Positions 26,096-34,367 of a stretch of 64,000 bases of DNA are shown piece by piece. The DNA comes from DATMER01 sp963741305 (GTDB lineage: Bacteria > Acidobacteriota > Thermoanaerobaculia > Multivoradales > UBA5704), in NCBI GenBank assembly GCA_963741305.1, contig CAVUHL010000003.1:2914001-2978000 (forward strand). The letters run 5' to 3'. The notes below the pieces were generated by a model. That model saw only the letters and a program-made list of their open reading frames with translations. It searched no databases and had not been told where the DNA came from. Within the stretch, counting starts at the first letter, position 1. The number at the start of each line of letters is the position of its first letter. The position numbers were made by a program, and so were the translations under genes.

Positions 26096-28357
26096 ATGGA
26101 GTCCAACGAGAGGATCGGTCCCTACCGCCTGATCGAGCCCCTGGGGTCTGGGGGTATGGGGAGCGTGTGGCGCGCCTGGGACGAGCGCCTGAAGCGTCCC
26201 GTTGCCCTGAAGCGGATCCTCGCGACGGAAACCGAGGACCGCAAGCTCCGGGAACGCCTGCGCCGCGAGGCTGAAGCCGGAGCGCGCCTCAACCATCCCT
26301 CGATCGTCCACATCTACGACATCGTCGAGAGCGAGGCGAGCGACTGGATCGTGATGGAGCTTGTTGAAGGGCAGACGCTCCAGGCCATCCTGCGGGAAGG
26401 CCCGTTGCCTCCGGAGCGCGCGTTGCGCCTGGGCCGCGAGATCGCCGAGGGGCTTGCCGAAGCCCATGCCAACGGATTCATCCATCGGGACCTGAAGGGT
26501 CCCAACGTGATGGTGACCCGTACCGGGCGCGCCAAGATCCTCGATTTCGGAGTGGCCAAGCAGATCCAGCCCGACGCGCAGGAGACGACCTTGTCGGCGC
26601 CGGGCATGGTCATTGGGACTTCGTACGCGATGTCGCCTGAGCAGGCCATGGGCTTGCCGCTCGATGCCCGGTCGGACCTCTTCTCCCTCGGCTCTCTTCT
26701 CTACGAGATGGTCACCGGCGTTCCGCCTTTCCGGGCCGAGACTTCGACGGCCACGCTCGCACGCGTCTGCAGCTTCCGGCAGCGGCCCGCGGCGGCCGTC
26801 CGTCCCGACATGCCGCGCGAGCTCTCGGAGCTGATCGATCGGCTTTTGGAAAAGGATCCCGTCGATCGCCCCGCCAGCGCGGTGCAGGTGGCCGCGGCTC
26901 TAGATCAGATCGCCGCGACTGAATCGATGGCCTCGACGAGACCGCAGGCCTCTCATGGTGCGGTCGAAGCTTCGGGTGAGCAAACGGTCCTCGAGCTACC
27001 GGGCCGCCTATCTCAGACGGTTCTCTCCATGGCCTCCGAGCCTACCCGGTCTGTTGGGAGCGCTGCTGTCCAGGAAAGTGCGCTGCCCAGAGCCCGGAGC
27101 CTCCGCGCCGCGGCAGGGATCGCCGTTCTTCTGCTCCTGGCGCTCGCCGCCGTGTACCTGCTGCGCTCGCAGATAATCCAGCCCACTCCGCATGCGCTCT
27201 ACCAACAGGGGCTGGAATATCTCGATCGATCTGATAGGAAGGGGAATCTCGACCTCGCCATCGACAGCTTCCAGAGGGTCCTGGCCCAGGACAAGACGCA
27301 CGCGGCCGCTCATGCAGGGCTCGCGAAAGCCTACTGGCACAAGCTCCAAAGCGACAGCAAGGACCCGATGTGGCTGGACCTGGCTTTGCCCATGGCGGAG
27401 CGCGCCGTCGCTCTGGATCCCTATCTCGCTTCCGCGCAGGTCAGCCTCGGTCTGGTGCTCCACTCCGCCGGGCGCTCCGAAGAGGCTTTGCGGCATATCG
27501 AACGGGCTCTTGTTCTCGATCCGGCCAACGGTGATGCCTATTACGTCGCCGGCATGATCCACGAATCACAGGCAAGGTTCAAAGAGGCGGAAGCGGCCTA
27601 CAAGAAGGCTGCGAAGGTCCGGCCTCACAGGTTGTACTTCGACGATCTCGGCACTCTTTATCTACGCTTGGGCCGGACGCATGAAGCCATCGCGGCTTTC
27701 CGCCGGAGTATTGAGCTGGCTCCGGATGGATTCCGAGGATACCGTAATCTGAGCGTCGCTTATTACATGCAGGGAGATCTACCACGAGCTGCCTCCCAGC
27801 TTCAGAAAGCACTCGCAATTCAACCCGACGCAAGCCTCTACTCGAATCTCGGCACGATCCAGTTCGCGCAAGGCTTTTATGAGGAGTCCATCGAAGCTTA
27901 TGAGAGGGCTCTCGAACTGCCGGCAGGCGCGAACAACTATGTCGTTTGGGGAAATCTCGGAGACGCATGCCGCTGGTCTCTGGACAAGAAAGAGAGGCGA
28001 CGCGAGGCGTACCTCCGGGCCGCCCAACTCATCCAGGAGCAACTGCGCTCCACGCCCAACGACCCACGCCTCCGAAGTAGCCTGGCGCTCTACCTGGCGA
28101 AACGCGGAGACTGCACCCGGGCATCGACGGAGTTGAGCGCCCTGGAGAAGGTGCCTGGCAAGGACGCGGCCGCCTGGTTTCGCATGGTAGTCGCCTATGA
28201 GGTCTGCACCCACCGGGAGAAGGCGCTCGCAGCGCTCGATCAGGCACTGCGAGCCGGCCTGCTCTTGGAGGAGGTCAAAAGCGATCCGGAGCTGCTGGCG
28301 CTCCGCGCGGATGCCCGATATCACCGCCTGATCGCTGGACTCTCCACGGACTCCTGA
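26096..28357 (+). CDS. Membrane Ser/Thr protein kinase with C-terminal TPRs
   Basis: The 753-residue product has a full Hanks-type kinase domain (10-270): GSGGMGSVW glycine loop, VALKRIL Lys, HRDLKGPNVM catalytic loop, DFG, and SPEQ in the activation segment. A juxtamembrane stretch rich in Ser/Thr leads to one membrane helix (about 340-360, AAGIAVLLLLALAAVYLLRS). The outer part (about 365-750) holds at least eight TPR-like repeats (for example AIDSFQRVLAQDKTHAAAHAGLAKAYW). The arrangement suggests TPR-mediated sensing of envelope partners. It is probably co-transcribed with the sigma-54 activator upstream and converges on the unknown gene at 28361. Confidence 0.93.
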   Translation: MESNERIGPYRLIEPLGSGGMGSVWRAWDERLKRPVALKRILATETEDRKLRERLRREAEAGARLNHPSIVHIYDIVESEASDWIVMELVEGQTLQAILREGPLPPERALRLGREIAEGLAEAHANGFIHRDLKGPNVMVTRTGRAKILDFGVAKQIQPDAQETTLSAPGMVIGTSYAMSPEQAMGLPLDARSDLFSLGSLLYEMVTGVPPFRAETSTATLARVCSFRQRPAAAVRPDMPRELSELIDRLLEKDPVDRPASAVQVAAALDQIAATESMASTRPQASHGAVEASGEQTVLELPGRLSQTVLSMASEPTRSVGSAAVQESALPRARSLRAAAGIAVLLLLALAAVYLLRSQIIQPTPHALYQQGLEYLDRSDRKGNLDLAIDSFQRVLAQDKTHAAAHAGLAKAYWHKLQSDSKDPMWLDLALPMAERAVALDPYLASAQVSLGLVLHSAGRSEEALRHIERALVLDPANGDAYYVAGMIHESQARFKEAEAAYKKAAKVRPHRLYFDDLGTLYLRLGRTHEAIAAFRRSIELAPDGFRGYRNLSVAYYMQGDLPRAASQLQKALAIQPDASLYSNLGTIQFAQGFYEESIEAYERALELPAGANNYVVWGNLGDACRWSLDKKERRREAYLRAAQLIQEQLRSTPNDPRLRSSLALYLAKRGDCTRASTELSALEKVPGKDAAAWFRMVVAYEVCTHREKALAALDQALRAGLLLEEVKSDPELLALRADARYHRLIAGLSTDS

Positions 28358-28360
28358 GCC

Positions 28361-28846
28361 TCAGTTGTTGCCGCCGACGATCATTTCGGGGTCGACGACG
28401 AACATCCGCACGTTGTTCGTCCCCCCCGTACGTTGAACGATCAGTGCGACAGTAAACAGAAAACTTCCGGGGTTAACCATTGTCTGTGTGGCGAGCGTCC
28501 AGAACGGAACCGGGACAGTGGGACTTAGGGGAATGCTCACCGACGTACCAGCCGGCGCCCCAGTCGTCGTCGCAATTGCCTGGGAAGCAAAGGGAGTGGT
28601 GTCAGCCTGAGTGACCAACGCATTAATGAAGTTGAATGACGAAGCGATGATCGTAGTGCCGTCAGTCGTAGACGCTCCGGTGGTAAGATTGAACGCATTG
28701 AAATGGATGATGTCATCTTCTTTGATGTCTCTCGGAAAAGCAGACAAGCCATTCAGCATGAGACCGTTTTGAAGATAGGAGGTAGTGTTAGTTTTTTGAA
28801 CAGCATTGAAATCGAACCCGAGGTCCCAAAAATAGGTGTTGGCCAT
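28361..28846 (-). CDS. Hypothetical 161-residue protein, AT-richer than its surroundings
   Basis: An AAAGGAGAG ribosome site precedes the ATG at 28844-28846. The product is rich in Thr, Asn and Phe, has no signal peptide or membrane helix, and reads as an all-beta protein (YFWDLGFDFNAVQKTN; SFLFTVALIVQRTG; ends DPEMIVGGNN). No family is recognised. Base composition is clearly lower in GC than neighbours, suggesting recent acquisition or relaxed constraint. It is convergent with the kinase gene with three bases between stops. It could be a secreted or cytosolic accessory protein; function is unknown. Confidence 0.6.
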   Translation of the reverse strand: MANTYFWDLGFDFNAVQKTNTTSYLQNGLMLNGLSAFPRDIKEDDIIHFNAFNLTTGASTTDGTTIIASSFNFINALVTQADTTPFASQAIATTTGAPAGTSVSIPLSPTVPVPFWTLATQTMVNPGSFLFTVALIVQRTGGTNNVRMFVVDPEMIVGGNN

Positions 28847-28904
28847 GATCTCTCCTTTGAATTGTTCTCAGCAGAAAGAGCAAGGTTCGTACCAGCCCGT
28901 AAGC

Positions 28905-28939
28905 CGAAAAAGAGAGCAAAACGGCCCCATTCGGGGTCG
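28905..28939 (-). terminator. Rho-independent terminator of the rpsF-rpsR-rplI-methyltransferase operon
   Basis: On the minus strand a stem CGACCCC-GAAT-GGGGCCG (28922-28939) is followed by TTTT and then a T-rich stretch. It lies 42 bases past the methyltransferase stop at 28981 and before the start of the hypothetical gene, so it separates the two units. Confidence 0.75.
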
Positions 28940-28980
28940 TCAAGATTGTCAATGTCGTCAGGGATGTCCGCGAAGGCCGT

Positions 28981-30162
28981 CTACGGCCGCCTCCCTACCA
29001 TCCCGAAATCCTGATACCCGAACAACAGCTCATCCAACCGATCGCGTAATCGGTTAACGCGGTCGGCGAGGACACGCTGCTCTTCGGGGAGCTGCGCGAG
29101 GTCGATCTCGGGCAGGCGCTCGGAGTCGGGATAGGGACGGAGGTCGAGGCGCTCCACCGGGTCGAAGCCGGCGAGCTCGTACATCAGCTTCAGGCTCTCG
29201 GGGTGGACCGGGCGGACGTGGGTCGGGTCGAGCCAGAAGCTGCGGGCCGCGACCAGCATGGAAAGCGGGTTCGGGGTCTCCAGGATCAGGACGCCTCCCG
29301 GCTTCAAAGCCCGGTAAGCGAGACGGACCAGGCGGTCGAGCGATGCCGCGGGCAGGTGCTCGATGACATGGAAGGAGACAACACCACCCAGGCTGCCCTC
29401 GGGCAGGTCGGCCAGGGCTGCGAAGGCGTCCCCCTCCTCCGCTTCCAGACCCCTTTCGTGGCAGAGCGCCACCATGCGGGCGCTGGTGTCGATCCCGCGG
29501 GCCGCGATTCCTTGATCCCGCAGCAGGGCGAGCGCCTCGCCCCGGCCGCAGCCGACGTCCAGGACTGGTCCGGGAGCTTTTTTCAGCCAGGGGAGGTAGG
29601 CCGAGATCCGCTCCCGGATCTCTTCCTCGGTCCCGCGATAGCGGCGCTCCAGCTCGAGATAGCCGTGCTCCTCATGGGCGCGGGACACGCTCTCGACAGG
29701 AGAGGCCGTTTGAACGACGGAGAGCGCGGCGCCGAGGCTGCCGAGCAGATCTCGGACCTCCCGGCGGTAGCGGTCGAGCTTCTGGTCGGCGCGGGCGAAG
29801 AGGGCGTCGTTGTGCCGCATGATCTCGTGGATGCCCTCGGCGTTGAGGGCCTCCAGGTACTCCAGGCGGCGGCGATGCTCGTCTTTGACCTCCTCGGCGC
29901 GGCCGAGGTGCTCCAGGAGGATGAGGTTGAAGATCTGCTGGCGCTCCCAGAGGTCGTTCTGGGGCACCCTGACGAGCGGGCGGAAGAGGCGCTTGAAGGC
30001 GACCAGGAGCTTGCCGAAGGGACCGCGGCGGTGGCTGCGGATGGGGAACGGGTGGTCCCCCTTCCAGAGCCACTCCCAGTCCGCGAGGTCGCGGGTAGGC
30101 TCGTCGAGGAACTCGTCGATGGACGGCGAGCGGCGCTCCTTGGAGTCTTCGCTCGCCGTCAT
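28981..30162 (-). CDS. Class I SAM-dependent methyltransferase
   Basis: The 393-residue product has a C-terminal Rossmann methyltransferase domain (about 195-340) with motif I VLDVGCGRGEAL, motif II GIDTSARMV, and VVSFHVIEHL before ALKPGGVLILETPNP. An N-terminal helical region (1-190) with charged, coiled-coil-like segments precedes it. This layout, including the NPLSMLVAARSFWLDPTHVRPVHPESL stretch, resembles methyltransferases that cap polysaccharide chains. It starts nine bases after rplI and probably reads through from the ribosomal operon. The substrate is unknown. Confidence 0.85.
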   Translation of the reverse strand: MTASEDSKERRSPSIDEFLDEPTRDLADWEWLWKGDHPFPIRSHRRGPFGKLLVAFKRLFRPLVRVPQNDLWERQQIFNLILLEHLGRAEEVKDEHRRRLEYLEALNAEGIHEIMRHNDALFARADQKLDRYRREVRDLLGSLGAALSVVQTASPVESVSRAHEEHGYLELERRYRGTEEEIRERISAYLPWLKKAPGPVLDVGCGRGEALALLRDQGIAARGIDTSARMVALCHERGLEAEEGDAFAALADLPEGSLGGVVSFHVIEHLPAASLDRLVRLAYRALKPGGVLILETPNPLSMLVAARSFWLDPTHVRPVHPESLKLMYELAGFDPVERLDLRPYPDSERLPEIDLAQLPEEQRVLADRVNRLRDRLDELLFGYQDFGMVGRRP

Positions 30163-30171
30163 CTCAGAGGA

Positions 30172-30618
30172 CTACTCCTCGGGTACGACGGAGACGGTGA
30201 TCTCGGCCGTGACGTCGGAGTGGAGGTCGACGCGCACGGGGTGGTCGCCGAGGGTCTTGATGCCGCCCTCGAGATCGATCCGGCGGCGGTCGACGGTGAC
30301 TCCCTTGGCTTCCAGGGCCTCGGCCACGTCGCCGGCAGTCACCGAGCCGTAGAGCGTGCCGGTCTCGCCGACGCGCTTCGGGATGATGATCTGCAGGCCC
30401 GAGAGACGATCCGCGAACTGCTGCGCTTCGCCCCGCTCCTTGGCGTGGTGGGCGTCGATCTTCTTGCGCTGCTGCTCGAAGAGCTTCTGGTTGCCGGGGG
30501 TCGCTTCCAGGGCGACGCCCTGCGGAAGCAGGAAGTTACGGCCGTAGCCGGGCTTGACCTCGACGGTCTCGCCGCGCCGGCCGAGATGGCGCTGGTCGGA
30601 GAGCAGAATGACTTTCAC
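30172..30618 (-). CDS. rplI: 50S ribosomal protein L9
   Basis: The 148-residue product starts at a GTG (30616-30618) behind TAGGAGG. The N-terminal 23S-binding domain (MKVILLSDQRHLGRRGETVEVKPGYGRN in outline, NFLLPQGVAL), the long connecting helix and the C-terminal domain (LYGSVTAGDVAEAL) are complete. Length matches the family. It lies in the conserved rpsF-rpsR-rplI order. Confidence 0.97.
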   Translation of the reverse strand: MKVILLSDQRHLGRRGETVEVKPGYGRNFLLPQGVALEATPGNQKLFEQQRKKIDAHHAKERGEAQQFADRLSGLQIIIPKRVGETGTLYGSVTAGDVAEALEAKGVTVDRRRIDLEGGIKTLGDHPVRVDLHSDVTAEITVSVVPEE

Positions 30619-30627
30619 GCTGGCCTC

Positions 30628-30867
30628 CTAATCCGTGGTGAAGGGGATCAGCGCCAGGTGGCGCGCCCGTTTGATCGCCTGCTGTAGCGGGCGCTGGTGC
30701 GTGGCACAGGTCCCGGAGATCCGGCGTGGAAGGATCTTCGAGCGCTCGGGGATGAACTGCTGGAGCAGCTTCACGTCTTTGTAGTCGATGTAGTCGATCT
30801 TGTCGGCGCAGAACTTACAGACCTTGCGCCGGCGGAAGAAGACCTTTCTCGGTCGCGCCATGGTCAT
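30628..30867 (-). CDS. rpsR: 30S ribosomal protein S18
   Basis: The 79-residue product has the S18 core YKDVKLLQQFIPERSKILPRRISGTCATHQRPLQQAIKRARHLALIPF. It keeps the zinc-type cysteines (VCKFCADK and GTCATHQ), the so-called C+ form. Its ATG overlaps the rpsF stop (ATGA), so the two are translationally coupled. The usual ssb gene between rpsF and rpsR is absent here and lies at 40671 instead. S18 is the known substrate of RimI, encoded at 52440. Confidence 0.96.
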   Translation of the reverse strand: MTMARPRKVFFRRRKVCKFCADKIDYIDYKDVKLLQQFIPERSKILPRRISGTCATHQRPLQQAIKRARHLALIPFTTD

Positions 30868-31277
30868 ACTTCGTCTCCAGTCTCGAGATCGTCGTCAGCC
30901 GGCTCGTCGTTCATGCCCATCGCGCCCGGGCCACCGGTTGCGGGACCCCTTCCGGACGGCTTGCGGCGAGCAGCCCGCTTGAGGTCCTCGTCGGTGCGCA
31001 CCGTCAGGTAACGCAGGATCTTGTCGTTCTGACGCAAACGGTGCTCGACCTCAGGCAGCGAGGTCTTGCCTCCCTGGCTGGTGATGCCGAGGAAGACGTA
31101 CTTGCCTTCGGTCAGCTTCTCGATCGGGTAGGCAAGCTTGCGCCGGCCCCAGTTCTCTTCCGTGCTGACCTCGGAGCCGCCGGCAGAGATCATCTGCTTG
31201 TACTCCTGGATCAGGGTTACGACATCCTCGTCGGAGACACGTGGGTCTACGATGAAGATGAGCTCATAAGTACGCAT
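30864..31277 (-). CDS. rpsF: 30S ribosomal protein S6
   Basis: The 137-residue product starts at ATG 31275-31277 behind GGGAGG. Residues 1-95 are the S6 fold (MRTYELIFIVDPRVSDEDV, WGRRKLAYPIEKLTEGKYVFL, LRQNDKILRYLTVRTD). The last 40 residues are an acidic, Gly/Pro-rich extension (ending DDDLETGDEV). The frame stays open far upstream through the 9-bp repeats, but the ribosome site and family alignment fix the start here. It is the first gene of rpsF-rpsR-rplI-methyltransferase. Confidence 0.96.
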   Translation of the reverse strand: MRTYELIFIVDPRVSDEDVVTLIQEYKQMISAGGSEVSTEENWGRRKLAYPIEKLTEGKYVFLGITSQGGKTSLPEVEHRLRQNDKILRYLTVRTDEDLKRAARRKPSGRGPATGGPGAMGMNDEPADDDLETGDEV

Positions 31278-31386
31278 AGGTACGCTTGACCTCCCTATGG
31301 CCTTTGCAGTCCCGCTCGTAGCGGAACAGAGAGGTGAATGATGTCGGTCCGGGGACACACCCCGGCCGGCGATGACAAGGGGAGTG

Positions 31387-31414
31387 ATTATACAGATCGG
31401 CGACCGCGGCGCAA
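31387..31414 (-). promoter_or_regulatory. Promoter of the rpsF operon
   Basis: On the minus strand TTGCGC (31409-31414) and a perfect TATAAT (31387-31392) are 16 bases apart. Transcription would begin near 31380, giving a leader of about 100 bases before rpsF. The leader is long enough for autoregulation by S6:S18, which is known in other bacteria, but no S6:S18 RNA motif was identified by eye. Confidence 0.65.
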
Positions 31415-31434
31415 GGGGGAGGCGGAAAGAACCT

Positions 31435-31514
31435 AAGGGACGTAAAGGACTCAAAGGACGAAAAGGACTGGGTCCCGGATGTCCTTTGGGTCCTTTAAGT
31501 CCTTTTGGTCCTTT
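31435..31514. repeat. Facing 9-bp-period arrays (AAAGGAC / GTCCTTT), locus A
   Basis: Four units of AAAGGACNN (31435-31468) face four units of GTCCTTTNN (31481-31514) across a 12-base centre. Each arm has a nine-base period, and together they can form a hairpin of about 34 pairs. The element lies between pth and the rpsF promoter. In the rpsF frame it reads as a Gly-Pro-Lys tripeptide repeat, which is not part of S6. Confidence 0.9.
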
Positions 31515-31534
31515 CTGGGCTTGCGCGGCGCCGG

Positions 31535-32104
31535 TCAACCGTTGAACTTCCCCATCGCTGCCTCGGCGCCTTCCTGCACCCACAGCTCGCAGGCGTCCGC
31601 AGCGCGGGCAACCATGGCTTCAACGGCCTCGCGCTGGTCTGCCGGAAAGGGGGCGAGCACGAACTCGACCAGGTCTTCCCCTCGCGGCGGGCCGTCCTCG
31701 GGGGAGACCCCCAGCCGCAGCCGGGGCACCTGGTCGGTGCGCAGGTTCTCGATGACGGATTCCAAGCCGCGGTGGCCGCCGGGGCTCCCCGACTTGCGCA
31801 GGCGCAGCTTGCCCAGGGGCAACGCCACCTCGTCGTAGACCACAAGCACGCCTGCCGGATCGAGCGCGTGGCTCTCCAGCAGGCAGCGGGCGGCCCAGCC
31901 GCTCCGGTTCATGTAGGTCTGGGGCTGGGCTAAAAGAACGTCTTGCCCACCAACAAATGCGTTGCACTCCCGGCGGTCGAGCCGGACGCCCCAGCGGCGG
32001 GCCAGCTCCTCGACGACGAGGAAGCCCACGTTGTGGCGGGTGTCGCAGTACCGCTCGCCGGGATTGCCCAGCCCGAGGATGAGCCTCTCCGTTCTCGGGT
32101 CCAT
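31535..32104 (-). CDS. pth: Peptidyl-tRNA hydrolase
   Basis: The 189-residue product releases peptides from prematurely dropped peptidyl-tRNA. The conserved start LILGLGNPGERYCDTRHNVGF holds the catalytic His of the HNVG motif and the Asn of GNPG. QTYMNRSG and VVYDEVALPLGKLRLRKSGSPGGHRGLESV are intact. It starts twelve bases after rplY in the conserved prs-rplY-pth order. Confidence 0.96.
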   Translation of the reverse strand: MDPRTERLILGLGNPGERYCDTRHNVGFLVVEELARRWGVRLDRRECNAFVGGQDVLLAQPQTYMNRSGWAARCLLESHALDPAGVLVVYDEVALPLGKLRLRKSGSPGGHRGLESVIENLRTDQVPRLRLGVSPEDGPPRGEDLVEFVLAPFPADQREAVEAMVARAADACELWVQEGAEAAMGKFNG

Positions 32105-32116
32105 ACTCGGGGAGGA

Positions 32117-32752
32117 CTAGTCCTCGTCCGTCTTGCCCTTCTTGACGACCACGGGCTCGTCGCGGTCCGCCGCTTCACCCTCGGCCGCATCCCCGGTTTT
32201 GGAGTGCGCCACGGAGACGATCACCTTGTCGGGCGAGTCGTACAGGGTGACTCCCTCGGGCAGCTTCACATCGCCGGCCTCGGCGTGCTGACCGGCGTGC
32301 AGCTCGGTGACGTCGAGCTCGATGTGGCCCGGGATCTGGCCGGGAAGGCACTCGACCTCGATCTCGCGGGTCACGAAGTCGAGCACGGCGCCCTCGGTCT
32401 TCACGCCGTAGGAGACGCCCACCAGCTCGACCGGCACCTTCACGTGAACCTTCTGGTCCATCAACACGCGCTGGAAGTCGATATGGACGACCTGGCGGGA
32501 GATGGGATGCGTCTGCACCTCGCGGATCATGGCGTGGCGCTCGTTGTCTCCCAGCTTCAGCAGGTAGATCGGGTTCTCGCTGCCGGCCTTCTTCATCAGG
32601 TCCAGCATGGATTTGCGGTCGATCTCGATGGCGACGCTTTCCTTGCCGCCGCCATAGACGACGGCCGGGATCAGCCCTCCGGAACGGGCGCGGCGGTTCG
32701 GGCCCTTGCCGGTCTTTTCACGCTTCTTGACGTCAATCTTCAGTTCACTCAT
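32117..32752 (-). CDS. rplY: 50S ribosomal protein L25 (general stress protein Ctc type)
   Basis: The 211-residue product has the N-terminal L25 5S-rRNA-binding domain (EKTGKGPNRRARSGGLIPAVVYG; HPISRQVVHIDFQRV) and the C-terminal TL5 beta domain (about 95-185), then an acidic/basic tail (VVKKGKTDED). The two-domain length is that of the Ctc form. It lies between prs and pth, the most common arrangement of this gene. Confidence 0.95.
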   Translation of the reverse strand: MSELKIDVKKREKTGKGPNRRARSGGLIPAVVYGGGKESVAIEIDRKSMLDLMKKAGSENPIYLLKLGDNERHAMIREVQTHPISRQVVHIDFQRVLMDQKVHVKVPVELVGVSYGVKTEGAVLDFVTREIEVECLPGQIPGHIELDVTELHAGQHAEAGDVKLPEGVTLYDSPDKVIVSVAHSKTGDAAEGEAADRDEPVVVKKGKTDED

Positions 32753-32764
32753 GGTTTCCTCACT

Positions 32765-33706
32765 TTATACGAACAGGGAGCTTACGGAGCTGTTCTCGTG
32801 GATCCGGCGGATCGCCTCGCCCAGCAGGGGGGCGACCGAGAGGGCCTTCAGCTTCCGCGAGCGCGAGAGCTTCTCCTCCAGAGGCGTGGTGTTCGTGATG
32901 AGCACCTGCTCCAGGGGAGAGTCGTTGATGCGGTCGAGCGCCGGGCCGGAGAGCACGCCGTGCACGCCCGCGGCGAGCACCCGGCGCGCGCCCTTCCTGG
33001 TCAGGGCGTCCACCGCCTTGGTCATGGTACCGGCCGTGTCGATGATGTCGTCCACGATCAGGGCGTTGCAGCCGTCGACCTCGCCGATGACGTGCAGCAC
33101 CTCGGCCTCGTTGGGGGCCGTGCGGCGCTTGTCGAGGATGGCGAGGCCGACTTCCAGGCGCTTGGCGATGGCCCGCGCCCGTTCCACGCCACCGGCGTCC
33201 GGCGAGACGATGACCAGGTCCGGGATCTCCATCTCGCGGATCGCTTCCAGCAGCACCGGCGCGGCGAACAGGTGATCGACCGGGATGTCGAAGAAGCCCT
33301 GGATCTGGTCGGCGTGGAGGTCCATGGTCAGGACGCGGTCGGCGCCCGCGCGGGAGATCAGGTCGGCGACCAGCTTGGCCGTGATGGGCACGCGCGGCCG
33401 GTCCTTCTTGTCCTGGCGCGCGTAGCCGTAGTAGGGGATCACGGCGGTGATCCGCGATGCCGAGGAGCGCTTGAAGCTGTCGAGCAGGATCAGGAGCTCC
33501 ATCAGGTTGTCGTTGACCGGCTTGCTGGTCGGCTGGACGATGAACACGTCGGAGCCGCGGACGTTCTCGTCGATCTGACAGAACGTCTCGCCGTCGGAGA
33601 AGTTGAGAGCGGACGCCCGCCCGGGCTCCAGGTTGAGGAAATCGCAGATTTCCTGCACCAGGGACGGATGGGCGCGCCCCCCGAAGATTTTCATGTCTCC
33701 CGCCAT
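32765..33706 (-). CDS. prs: Ribose-phosphate pyrophosphokinase
   Basis: The 313-residue product makes PRPP from ribose 5-phosphate and ATP, feeding purine, pyrimidine, histidine and NAD synthesis including PncB in this window. Motifs are FSDGETFCQIDENVRGSDVFIVQ, the flexible ATP loop YYGYARQDKKDRPR, the catalytic TMDLHADQIQGFF, and the PRPP loop ALIVDDIIDTAGTM. The start is set at ATG 33704-33706 behind GGGGGAAC; another ATG four codons later is possible. A small imperfect hairpin (33732-33754) lies between it and the upstream tRNA. Confidence 0.95.
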   Translation of the reverse strand: MAGDMKIFGGRAHPSLVQEICDFLNLEPGRASALNFSDGETFCQIDENVRGSDVFIVQPTSKPVNDNLMELLILLDSFKRSSASRITAVIPYYGYARQDKKDRPRVPITAKLVADLISRAGADRVLTMDLHADQIQGFFDIPVDHLFAAPVLLEAIREMEIPDLVIVSPDAGGVERARAIAKRLEVGLAILDKRRTAPNEAEVLHVIGEVDGCNALIVDDIIDTAGTMTKAVDALTRKGARRVLAAGVHGVLSGPALDRINDSPLEQVLITNTTPLEEKLSRSRKLKALSVAPLLGEAIRRIHENSSVSSLFV

Positions 33707-33792
33707 GTTCCCCCGCTGAAAACAGAACATCGGGACACGCCAATGCGGCGTCCCCCGGAAAGGTGGATGGTCTGCCCTTCGACACTTTCGAC

Positions 33793-33867
33793 TGGTTGGG
33801 GCGGGAGGATTCGAACCTCCGGTAACCAGATTCAAAGTCTGGCGCCTTACCGCTTGGCTACGCCCCA
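33793..33867 (-). tRNA. tRNA-Gln (UUG)
   Basis: The minus strand folds as a 75-base cloverleaf with CCA encoded. The acceptor stem is TGGGGCG with CGCCCCA, the D-arm holds AGCCAAGCGGTAAGGC, the anticodon stem CCAGA/TCTGG encloses loop CTTTGAA, and the T-arm is GGAGG-TTCGAAT-CCTCC. The anticodon UUG reads glutamine. It lies directly upstream of prs and downstream of spoVG on the same strand, a placement known from several delta-proteobacteria and Acidobacteria. Confidence 0.97.
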
Positions 33868-33923
33868 GTCTCGGGTGTTCCCACCCTGCGCCCTCGCCCT
33901 CCTCGACTGGGGAGCGCCCGGGC

Positions 33924-34367
33924 TCAGGGCACGGTCCAGAAGGAGTCGCGGAGGTGCATCTCCTGGACTTCCTCCATCGACTTCTCTACTGGCGGCGGAG
34001 GGGCTGCCGCGGCTGCCGCAGCCATCGCAGCCATGGGCATCCGTTCCTCCCTCTCCTCCCCCAGCACCGCCGTTGCCGGTATTGAGGGCATGGCCATCGG
34101 CTCGTCCCCCCGCTCCTCGAGCACCCTATGGTACTCCCCCAGCACCTTTTCTTCGATCATCCGCCGAGTCTCGTTGTTCAACGGGTGAGCCACGTCCTTG
34201 AACTCCCCGTTCTTCTTCTTGCGGCTCGGCATGCTGATGAAGAGGCCCTCCCTCCCTTGGATGATCTTGATGTCGTTGACCATGAAGCATTGGTCAAAGA
34301 CGATCGAGACGAAGGCTTTGAGCTTCTCTTCCTGAATCGGGAAGACCTTGACTTCTGTGATCTCCAT
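33924..34367 (-). CDS. spoVG: SpoVG-family RNA/DNA-binding regulator
   Basis: The 147-residue product starts at ATG 34365-34367 with an upstream AGAGGAA. Residues 1-85 are the SpoVG fold (MEITEVKVFP, LKAFVSIVFDQCFMVNDIKIIQG, GLFISMPSRKKKNGEFKDVAHPLN). A Pro/Ala-rich linker and a short acidic C-terminal helix (KSMEEVQEMHLRDSF) follow, extending it beyond the usual 90-100 residues. SpoVG proteins bind nucleic acid and affect gene expression in many phyla, independent of sporulation. It is upstream of tRNA-Gln and prs, a conserved setting. Confidence 0.92.
   Translation of the reverse strand: MEITEVKVFPIQEEKLKAFVSIVFDQCFMVNDIKIIQGREGLFISMPSRKKKNGEFKDVAHPLNNETRRMIEEKVLGEYHRVLEERGDEPMAMPSIPATAVLGEEREERMPMAAMAAAAAAAPPPPVEKSMEEVQEMHLRDSFWTVP

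Noticed and set aside
28922..28939. Promoter for the 161-residue protein
   Set aside because: A TTGACG is present but no -10 fits at 16-18 bases; the stem followed by T-rich DNA is better explained as a terminator.
31278..31583. N-terminal extension of S6
   Set aside because: The frame is open through the 9-bp repeats, but a good ribosome site and the family alignment both place the start at 31277, downstream of the operon promoter.
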